This document shows positions 1-5,535 of a stretch of 5,535 nt of DNA, piece after piece. The notes under the pieces were generated by a model, which was not told the origin of the DNA, searched no databases, and worked only from the letters and a program-made list of their open reading frames with translations. The first letter of the stretch is position 1, and every line of letters starts with the position of its first letter. The DNA comes from Candidatus Poseidoniaceae archaeon. GTDB taxonomy: Archaea; Thermoplasmatota; Poseidoniia; Poseidoniales; Poseidoniaceae. The position numbers and the translations under genes are program-made. The stretch spans positions 1,872 through 7,406 of the forward strand of contig DUJC01000049.1 in NCBI GenBank assembly GCA_013330015.1, given 5' to 3'.

Positions 1-3
1 CGT

Positions 4-1050
4 CTAAGGACGATCTTGCAATTCTGTGAGGTCCAACGGGCTGGCATCCAACATGGTCACACCAGCCATGTACAGATTTTCTGAGAAACCGTGTCTGAAC
101 ACGATGGCTCCACTTCCCCATTCGTTGATGTACCGCATCATTTGCTTGGACATCTTCTTGCGCTGGAATCCTACGTCGGCACCGTAGAAGTGCTTCGCAT
201 CAATCCAAGCAACTGGCTGGCCATTGATTTCAACATGGTCGAGGAACAGAATATCTGGCGTCAATTTTGGACCACCGATTTCAATCGATTGCTCTTTGAC
301 AAGTTCAGGCTGACGGCGGAGTCGGACGCCTTGTTCCTCAAACCAATCGGCGAGGATGGTTTCGAACACATCAGCACGAAGATGTGTCTCGCTTTGATCC
401 ACGTTTGAAACTCGATCGGCTTCCTCTGCAGCTTCGAATTCTTTGCGTTCACGAGTCGAAAAGCGAGAAGGTGCGCGGACGGCTTCTTTGATCTTCGTCT
501 TCGACCATCCTTTCTCAGCGAGAATTTGCCGGAAGATGTTCATGGGAGGGAAGTCGTATTTTTTCGACAATTCGACCACGGACATCCCCTGCTTGTAATC
601 GCGATGGATTTGACGGCCACGGTTGCGCATGGTTGAGTGGCCGTAGACGGTCTTCTGCTGGAGAAGTGCTGATCGAAGTGACAATGCTTGATCCGCGGAA
701 ATCGAAAGCGATTCGGCAAACTCTGCGATTTCATCGACACGATCGTCATCAAGCCACCCGAACTCGCCTCTACGAACAACAAAACCGGCCATTTTCTCCT
801 CATCTGAGAGCCGAACAGGATTGCATTTCCACGTGAACGAGAACGATTTTGCATCGGATGGATTATCTGGCAAGCCAACGGGCTGGAGGCCGGTCTTCTT
901 GTAATCAAACCGGTCTTTAGCTCGTCGATTGTATTCGAGAAGTTCCTTCTTTGATTGTTCAATCAGATTGTCCTTGCGCGGTCCGCCGTAACGACGACGG
1001 TTTCGCTGACGCCCCTGGCCGCTACGTTTTGGCTTACGGCCTTGGGACAT
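4..1050 (-). CDS. CDIN1-like TPD-motif PD-(D/E)xK nuclease with HTH
   Basis: Probable DNA or RNA nuclease of the TPD-motif family, which includes human CDIN1 (C15orf41), a protein related to archaeal Holliday junction resolvases and mutated in congenital dyserythropoietic anaemia type I. Numbering is for the 348-residue form. Residues 1-26 are a basic tail with 11 Arg/Lys. Residues 145-192 look like a helix-turn-helix (SVVELSKKYDFPP followed by a second helix), matching the helical region of CDIN1. The nuclease domain spans about 222-326: helix VFETILADWFEEQG with Glu230, then LTPD (Asp266), then WIDAK (Asp284, Lys286), giving a PD-DxK active site, then GSGAIVFRHGF, which parallels GPGLVIYWYGF in human CDIN1. 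All expected catalytic residues are present. Met at 1048-1050 is preferred because GAGG lies 7 bases upstream; an in-frame Met at 1105-1107 would add 19 residues without family resemblance. Substrate and pathway are unknown. The family call rests on remembered sequence, not a search. Confidence 0.85.
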   Translation of the reverse strand: MSQGRKPKRSGQGRQRNRRRYGGPRKDNLIEQSKKELLEYNRRAKDRFDYKKTGLQPVGLPDNPSDAKSFSFTWKCNPVRLSDEEKMAGFVVRRGEFGWLDDDRVDEIAEFAESLSISADQALSLRSALLQQKTVYGHSTMRNRGRQIHRDYKQGMSVVELSKKYDFPPMNIFRQILAEKGWSKTKIKEAVRAPSRFSTRERKEFEAAEEADRVSNVDQSETHLRADVFETILADWFEEQGVRLRRQPELVKEQSIEIGGPKLTPDILFLDHVEINGQPVAWIDAKHFYGADVGFQRKKMSKQMMRYINEWGSGAIVFRHGFSENLYMAGVTMLDASPLDLTELQDRP

Positions 1051-1150
1051 GATTGGGCCTCGACATCGACCGTCTTTGAACCAATCGTCACAATGGACTG
1101 TATGCACTGCAACGCAACACCTTCATGAAGTGGCAGTACATCATCAAACT
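1051..1150. promoter_or_regulatory. divergent intergenic region with both promoters
   Basis: This 100-base spacer separates the divergent starts of the nuclease and the surface protein, so promoters for both must lie in it or just inside the genes. I cannot point to a convincing archaeal TATA box or BRE on either strand. The plus-strand start at 1151 has no clear Shine-Dalgarno, so that message may be leaderless or may use the small upstream reading frame at 1125-1154. The role is inferred from gene orientation only. Confidence 0.5.
1058..1061 (-). promoter_or_regulatory. possible Shine-Dalgarno of the nuclease gene
   Basis: On the minus strand, GAGG stands 7 bases before the ATG at 1048-1050, a normal distance for pairing with the archaeal 16S rRNA tail. 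It is only a four-base match, so it is weak support, but it favours the shorter start of the nuclease over the upstream Met. Confidence 0.35.
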
Positions 1151-1154
1151 ATGA
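1125..1154 (+). other. nine-codon upstream reading frame, ATGA overlap
   Basis: An ATG at 1125 opens a frame reading MKWQYIIKL and closes at TGA 1152-1154. That stop overlaps the ATG (1151-1153) of the surface-protein gene in an ATGA arrangement typical of translational coupling. No ribosome-binding site is visible before it. It may be chance, since so short a frame is not evidence of translation. Confidence 0.15.
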
Positions 1155-1213
1155 TTCGGGTGGTTGGCATTGTTTTGCTTCTCCTCCTTTCAACAATTTC
1201 ACATATTCAATCC
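1151..1213 (+). other. signal peptide coding segment
   Basis: It encodes 21 residues: a short positive n-region (MIR), a hydrophobic core with five consecutive leucines, and a polar end (SHIQS) that suits signal peptidase I cleavage before ESHLTEQ. There is no Cys at the cleavage point, so a lipoprotein is unlikely. The exact cleavage site is a guess within a few residues. Confidence 0.75.
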
Positions 1214-3865
1214 GAATCTCATCTCACTGAACAATCACCTGTCTCAACCTCTTCAGAAGTCGAAGCACTTGGATGGGTTGTACCAATAGGAGGATTCCGT
1301 GACGATGTTATCACCTCTCACGTACCATTAAGCAACAATTCTACCGTTGTTGGTGGAACCTTCACTTCAGGAATTCTGATTGGCGACGAAGGCCATGACT
1401 CAACTCAACCAACATTCGATGATATGGATGGATTTATTGCCATACTCAATGAAACAAATGAATGGAATTTTAGTTTATCATTTGGAAGTATTGGTGTCGA
1501 TTCTGTCACAAATCTCGCTCTGTTGAGCGATGGAGACCTCATCGTTTCGGGAAATTATTGTCTCGGAAGCCTCGAGAATGAATGCAGCATGCAACTTGGC
1601 TCTCTTCCTGCCTTGGAAAAGGACGATGATTCCGATGAAGGAAATGCTTTCATCGCCCGGTACGATTTTGTGACGGGATGGCAATGGGCAGAAAGCATCA
1701 GTAATCGCGACCTTGTTCGGATTTTCGATATCCATATTGATGAAAATGATCAAATCCATACAGCGATTTTGTTTCAAGAGCAAGTCGATAAGGGTCAACA
1801 AGGATTATCAGGCGGAAGTGAACCGAGTTTAGGGATTCTGATCTTCAATGAAAGCGGTTATCCTAAACTAAATTATTCGACAGAATCCTCCACGGGTACT
1901 GAACATTTTGGAGGTTTTTGCCAGAACTCAGTCGGTGAGACGTTCATCACATTCACTTTTTTTGGTAGTTTGATTATTGAGGATTTGACCTTTGAATCCA
2001 ACGGTGGAACGGATATTGTTGTAGCCAAATACAACGAAAGTGGATGGGTTTGGATGCAACAAGGTGGAGGAATTGGAAACGATATGACAACTGGTTGCGT
2101 TGCTGGCCATGAAAACGACATTGTGATTTTTGGTGGTTTTGAAGGCAATGCCACTTTTGGTCAATACTATACCGAAACATCCCAATGGCTGGATGGTGTT
2201 CAAGCGACCATTACAACCGATGGCGTTTGGAAGGCAGTGAATACGGAAGGAGGAATTGGGTATGAAATGTTTAGTGGTGCCTATCGAACACCGTCAGGGT
2301 CTACAATCTACGCTGGCATCACCACGAAAGGGTTCACACTTGGAAGCGAGACTCTTGACGAGTATGATGATGACGACACATATTTTGGAACGGATATTTT
2401 CCTCGCTGAGCAAAATCAAACCGGGAATTGGGATTGGGCTATCGTGGCAGGAAGTTCGGGCCGAGACCTCTTGTCTGAAATCACGCCATCCAACACTGGT
2501 GGGACCTTGACGACCTTCACCTATGTAGGTTCAGGACTTTTTGGTAATCACTCCATCCAAGAGATTGGCCGCCAAGATGGAGGCATCTGGCACTATGAGA
2601 CCGATCTTGACGGGGATGGCCTGTTGGATGGGATTGACAATTGCCCCCGAGTACCCAACGTAGAACAAGAAAACTTTGATTCGGACGTTTTTGGTGATGC
2701 TTGTGATGATGATGATGACAACGATGGAATTATCGATATTGCAGACGCTTGCGAAAAAGGTGTACTAGGCTGGACTAGTACCACATCAACGGATTACGAT
2801 CAGGATGGATGCAGAGATTACGATGAAGACTTTGATGATGATAACGACACAATTCTCGACCACCTTGACGCATGTGTCAAAGGTCCACTCGGCTGGGTTT
2901 CAACCGAAGAAAATGATGTAGAAAGAGATGGTTGCTCGGATTACGATGTTGATGAGGATGGACTCGTTGATCAGTTGGACAATTGCCCGAATATTCCCAA
3001 TAGTGGACAAGAAGATTTGGATGGGGATTTATTCGGCGACGTTTGTGATTCTGACCAGGATGGCGATGGTATTCTCGATGCTGAAGATGATTGTCCACGA
3101 GATTTAGGGCTCTGGGAATCGAGCGAAAGCAATGATTGGGACAGGGATGGCTGTCATGATAGTGTCAATGATGTTGACGATGACAATGATGGAATGCTCG
3201 ATATGATAGGTTCAAACCAACTCGACATGTGTCCGAAGGGCTATTGGAATTGGAATTCTTCGAATACATCACTCGATCTCGACCAAGACGGCTGCCATGA
3301 TGAATTTGAAGATGAAGATGATGATGGAGATGGCTTTGAGGATATATCCGATCTATGCCCAAGTGGTCTCGTTGGCCCGGTGTTGCCCTCACAAGATTTC
3401 GATACGGACGGGTGTGTCGATGACGCTGAAGACATCGACAATGATGCAGATGGCGTACTGAATGAGGAGGATCTGTGCCCTCGGACGCCACTCGATACGA
3501 CCATCGTCGATGGTTCGGGTTGTTCGCCCCAGCAAGCTGATACAGACTCAGATGGAATCTTGAACACGAATGATTTGTGTCCGTCCACTACGTTAGGGGA
3601 GGTTGTAGATGAACAAGGATGTACTGTCATTGTGGCAGAACCTAAGGCAGAACAACCTGAACCCTCCTTTGGATTCAATCAAATATTGATGATTCTCGCA
3701 TTCATTCTCATAGGGGTCGCTGCGTACATGGGGTCTCGATCAGTTAAGCCGCCAACGCAGATCTCCCACGAGAAGCCAGTTCCAACACCTGATGCGGAAC
3801 CTAAAGCACTTCAGGAAGAAGGTTCACAAGGAACCGAAGCTAGTGAAGAAGATAATCAAGCATAG
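1151..3865 (+). CDS. secreted membrane-anchored propeller/TSP3 surface protein
   Basis: Large exported protein of 904 residues with no named family that I recognise. In order: signal peptide (1-21: short n-region MIR, hydrophobic core at about 4-16, likely cleavage after HIQS); seven repeats of 58-73 residues (41-484), each tending to open with W-x-W followed by a GG/GS-x-x-x-D element and to contain a Gly/Phe-rich strand, read as a seven-bladed beta-propeller; nine Asp-rich thrombospondin type 3-like repeats (485-824), predicted to bind calcium and form a stiff stalk; a transmembrane helix (842-860); and a 44-residue Pro/Glu-rich cytoplasmic tail. About thirteen N-x-S/T sequons suit a glycosylated archaeal surface protein. 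The start at 1151 is chosen because it puts the signal peptide at the N-terminus; the frame is open back to 1049, but that extension is hydrophilic and overlaps the divergent gene's start. Adhesion or ligand binding is plausible but unproven. Confidence 0.88.
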   Translation: MIRVVGIVLLLLLSTISHIQSESHLTEQSPVSTSSEVEALGWVVPIGGFRDDVITSHVPLSNNSTVVGGTFTSGILIGDEGHDSTQPTFDDMDGFIAILNETNEWNFSLSFGSIGVDSVTNLALLSDGDLIVSGNYCLGSLENECSMQLGSLPALEKDDDSDEGNAFIARYDFVTGWQWAESISNRDLVRIFDIHIDENDQIHTAILFQEQVDKGQQGLSGGSEPSLGILIFNESGYPKLNYSTESSTGTEHFGGFCQNSVGETFITFTFFGSLIIEDLTFESNGGTDIVVAKYNESGWVWMQQGGGIGNDMTTGCVAGHENDIVIFGGFEGNATFGQYYTETSQWLDGVQATITTDGVWKAVNTEGGIGYEMFSGAYRTPSGSTIYAGITTKGFTLGSETLDEYDDDDTYFGTDIFLAEQNQTGNWDWAIVAGSSGRDLLSEITPSNTGGTLTTFTYVGSGLFGNHSIQEIGRQDGGIWHYETDLDGDGLLDGIDNCPRVPNVEQENFDSDVFGDACDDDDDNDGIIDIADACEKGVLGWTSTTSTDYDQDGCRDYDEDFDDDNDTILDHLDACVKGPLGWVSTEENDVERDGCSDYDVDEDGLVDQLDNCPNIPNSGQEDLDGDLFGDVCDSDQDGDGILDAEDDCPRDLGLWESSESNDWDRDGCHDSVNDVDDDNDGMLDMIGSNQLDMCPKGYWNWNSSNTSLDLDQDGCHDEFEDEDDDGDGFEDISDLCPSGLVGPVLPSQDFDTDGCVDDAEDIDNDADGVLNEEDLCPRTPLDTTIVDGSGCSPQQADTDSDGILNTNDLCPSTTLGEVVDEQGCTVIVAEPKAEQPEPSFGFNQILMILAFILIGVAAYMGSRSVKPPTQISHEKPVPTPDAEPKALQEEGSQGTEASEEDNQA
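1271..2602 (+). repeat. seven propeller-like protein repeats
   Basis: Seven diverged units are readable in the 904-residue protein, at about 41-103, 104-176, 177-236, 237-298, 299-358, 359-426 and 427-484. Recurrent landmarks are an opening aromatic pair (GWVV, EWNF, WQWA, WVWM, VWKA, WDWA), GG or GS followed three to four residues later by Asp or Glu, a core strand such as IVIFGGF or TIYAGIT, and a closing GGTDIVVAKY-like segment ending in a Gly/Asn turn. Units 3 and 4 are the most degraded. Divergence is at protein level; I saw no long DNA-level identity between units. Confidence 0.65.
2603..3622 (+). repeat. nine thrombospondin type 3-like calcium-binding repeats
   Basis: Asp-rich units start at about residues 485, 519, 560, 599, 633, 674, 721, 761 and 797 of the 904-residue protein. 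Three kinds are visible. Type A is canonical TSP3 (DGDGLLDGIDNCPRVPN, then FGDACD; two copies). Type B has DxCxxGxLGWxS followed by DxDxDGCxD (five copies, one with the GW motif replaced). Type C is short and ends in GSGC or EQGC (two copies). The order is A-B-B-A-B-B-B-C-C. Regular DxDxDG loops predict multiple calcium sites, and the paired Cys in each unit are likely disulfides. Runs of GAT/GAC codons make short trinucleotide tracts, for example near 2704-2718. Confidence 0.88.
3674..3730 (+). other. C-terminal transmembrane anchor
   Basis: It encodes a 19-residue hydrophobic helix (FNQILMILAFILIGVAAYM) with an acidic Pro/Glu linker before it and SRSVK after it. The positive flank implies that the 44-residue tail is cytoplasmic and the repeats are outside the cell, a type I topology together with the signal peptide. 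Confidence 0.85.
3856..3865. other. tail-to-tail overlap of convergent genes
   Basis: The surface-protein stop (TAG, 3863-3865, plus strand) lies beyond the synthetase stop (TGA, 3856-3858, minus strand), so the last 10 bases of each gene overlap. Neither gene has a 3' spacer, so transcripts must terminate inside the opposite gene. No poly-T terminator is obvious on either side. Confidence 0.9.
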
Positions 3866-5535
3866 ATGAATGCGGGTGAAAGCGGCATTGCTACGCCAGC
3901 CTTTCCTGTTTCATCCTCTTGACTTTCTCCACGAACAACCTGTACAGATTCAAGACCAAGCTCTTCTGAAATAAAGGAAGATGCATCTGCATAGACACCT
4001 TTCTCACTCAGTGATGAACGAAGAATCCGTTTCTTTTCATCATCCCATTTGAACACCTGAGGAAGCATTCGCTTGTTCCAGAACCCGAGTCTTTCACCAC
4101 GTGTTTCCCCTTGTGCAAGATCGGATTGAGTCAATATGCCCATGAACGATTTGATGTTGTTCCCTTCGCCAAGGTGAGTCAATGCCATCTCGGCCATTTC
4201 GTTTCGCCAAGATGCAGAGGTGACGATGGTGAGCGATGTTGCTTCTCCATCGATGTGTCGCTCAGCAACACTGCGAACCTTTCGTGCTTGCTCGAGCAGA
4301 TCTCGAATCAATGCCTCTCCATCTAGAAGCGCTTGGTCATCCTCGCTGACGGCTTGAATGTCATCCATCACATGCGCAGCGAGGAGTCCTTCTCCACCAA
4401 GTCGCGCCCACCAGTCCTCTGCAAGATGCGGTGTGGCGATACCGATCATATGGGTCCAAGAATGAAGCAATGTTCGGCCAACTTCAGCGTTACCTCCTCC
4501 TCGACGCACGTACCAGTTGATGTCCTTGACCATGTCATAGTGAGAGCATTCGACAGCTCGACGCAAGTCGTATCGGTCCATTGCATCGGACCATTGTTGG
4601 AGACGTTGTCGAAGTCGAGCCAGCATCCATGTATCGATTGAATGGGCAGGCTTGTTCCATCCGAGGAGTTGGTCGGGCATGGTTTGCAGTTGTTGCATCA
4701 CCCGATGATTGGCTTCAACAGCTGAGTCGGACCAATCCATTCCTGCGGTCGGATTCGCAGCAAAGAGAATGAACAATCGAACGGTATCGGCACCAAATTG
4801 CTCAATCATTTGTTCAGGAGAAACGGTGTTTCCAAGCGACTTACTCATCTTGGCCGAGCGCTCACCGAGTGGAGAGTCACAGTGTGGACATGGCGATCCA
4901 GCATGGATGACAGGGAGCGTTACAGAACATGTTTCACAGAATGGAGCGCCCTTGTTGACCATGCCTTGACAGAGCAATTCGTTGAATGGCTCATCGATGC
5001 TGTGGAAGCCAAGATCACGAAGTGCCTTGGTATAGAATCGAGCGTAAATCAAGTGCATTTGTGCGTGTTCGATTCCACCACAATAGAAGTCGACGTTCAT
5101 CCAATAATCTGCGATATCTGAATCGTACCATTGTTCGAGGTTGTTGGCATCGGTGTAACGCAAGAAGTACCACGAGGAGTCAACGAAGGTATCCATCGTA
5201 TCGGTTTCTCTTCGTGCAGGCTTACCACACTTGGGGCAATCTACGTTAAGGAACGATTCTGAAGTTTCCAATGGATTCCCTTTCCCATCAAAGACAACGT
5301 CGCGTGGAAGTTCAACTGGAAGTTGATCTTCAGGAACAGGTACGGCTCCACAGTCTTCACAGTGAATGATTGGAATCGGTGTGCCCCAGTAGCGTTGGCG
5401 GCTGATGAGCCAAGGGCGAATCTTCCAATTGACCCGACGATCACCCTTGCCAGTGGCTTCGAGGGCATCGATGACAGCCGCACGCGCAGCATCTCCGAAC
5501 TGTCCATCGAATCCATCCATGCCAGAATGAATCAT
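3856..5535 (-). CDS. leuS: leucyl-tRNA synthetase, C-terminal part (5' end off window)
   Basis: Class I aminoacyl-tRNA synthetase that charges tRNA-Leu with leucine in the cytoplasm. The 559 residues in the window start just after the editing domain, which together with the HIGH motif lies past the right edge; the Met codon at the edge is internal. Fragment numbering: SRQRYWG 45-51; a zinc-ribbon insertion with Cys59, 62, 100 and 103, as in Thermus LeuRS; DTMDTFVDSSWY 112-123; GGIEHAQMHLIYARF 153-167, diagnostic of bacterial-type LeuRS; a second Cys pair set at 200, 203, 216 and 219; KMSKS 229-233; GADTVRLF 248-255; a helical anticodon-binding domain at about 297-430; and a C-terminal domain at about 430-559 ending in PLSPAFIYA. 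That last part resembles archaeal LeuRS C-termini (compare the PAIYIE-like ends of archaeal enzymes), not the short bacterial one. Catalytic motifs are intact and there is no frameshift. Identity as LeuRS is near certain; the domain origin is inference. Confidence 0.97.
   Translation of the reverse strand: MIHSGMDGFDGQFGDAARAAVIDALEATGKGDRRVNWKIRPWLISRQRYWGTPIPIIHCEDCGAVPVPEDQLPVELPRDVVFDGKGNPLETSESFLNVDCPKCGKPARRETDTMDTFVDSSWYFLRYTDANNLEQWYDSDIADYWMNVDFYCGGIEHAQMHLIYARFYTKALRDLGFHSIDEPFNELLCQGMVNKGAPFCETCSVTLPVIHAGSPCPHCDSPLGERSAKMSKSLGNTVSPEQMIEQFGADTVRLFILFAANPTAGMDWSDSAVEANHRVMQQLQTMPDQLLGWNKPAHSIDTWMLARLRQRLQQWSDAMDRYDLRRAVECSHYDMVKDINWYVRRGGGNAEVGRTLLHSWTHMIGIATPHLAEDWWARLGGEGLLAAHVMDDIQAVSEDDQALLDGEALIRDLLEQARKVRSVAERHIDGEATSLTIVTSASWRNEMAEMALTHLGEGNNIKSFMGILTQSDLAQGETRGERLGFWNKRMLPQVFKWDDEKKRILRSSLSEKGVYADASSFISEELGLESVQVVRGESQEDETGKAGVAMPLSPAFIYA

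Noticed and set aside
1051..1107. 19-codon N-terminal extension of the nuclease up to a Met at 1105-1107
   Set aside because: It has no resemblance to the family, would consume most of the divergent spacer, and the Met at 1048-1050 has a GAGG at good spacing.
1049..1150. 34-codon N-terminal extension of the surface protein
   Set aside because: The extension is hydrophilic and would bury the signal peptide; starting at 1151 puts the signal peptide at the N-terminus.
3241..3678. Long Ser/Pro-rich minus-strand open frame opposite the Asp-rich repeats
   Set aside because: It is a shadow of the GAT/GAC-rich plus-strand repeats: their complement reads as Ser, Ile and Val codons with few stops. 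Its composition is low-complexity and there is no domain pattern.
3821..3835. Inverted repeat GGTTC-ACAAG-GAACC as a possible terminator
   Set aside because: The stem is only five base pairs, lies inside the coding tail, and has no T-run on either strand.
4111..5249. Several plus-strand open frames opposite the synthetase
   Set aside because: They are antisense to a clearly conserved LeuRS, have mixed composition, and show no recognisable domains.
5533..5535. Met at the right edge as a true start of the synthetase
   Set aside because: The sequence begins in the middle of the LeuRS catalytic core, so about 370 or more residues including the HIGH motif and editing domain must precede it.

Overview
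The window holds three protein genes and almost no non-coding DNA. It most likely comes from an uncultured marine archaeon of the Poseidoniales (Marine Group II Euryarchaeota) or a close relative. Three things suggest this: a TPD-motif PD-(D/E)xK nuclease of the CDIN1 family, known from archaea and eukaryotes; a very large acidic secreted protein built from a propeller, thrombospondin type 3 repeats and a single membrane anchor; and a leucyl-tRNA synthetase with a bacterial-type core but a C-terminus that reads like archaeal enzymes. The placement is an inference from recalled families; no search was run.

Layout. On the minus strand, 4-1050 encodes a 348-residue putative nuclease with a basic N-terminal tail, a helix-turn-helix region and a C-terminal nuclease domain. 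It is transcribed away from a 100-base divergent spacer (1051-1150). On the plus strand, 1151-3865 encodes a 904-residue surface protein: signal peptide, seven propeller-like repeats, nine calcium-binding-type Asp-rich repeats, one transmembrane helix and a short cytoplasmic tail. On the minus strand, 3856-5535 is the C-terminal 559 residues of leucyl-tRNA synthetase, whose 5' part lies beyond the right edge. The surface-protein and synthetase genes converge and overlap by 10 bases at their stop codons.

No gene-free stretch exceeds 300 bases. I saw no tRNA, rRNA, CRISPR array, insertion sequence or convincing terminator. The three genes do not form an operon: each is transcribed separately, and nothing links their functions. 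The most notable items are the archaeal relative of the human anaemia gene CDIN1, the clear seven-repeat architecture of the surface protein, and the apparently mosaic synthetase.
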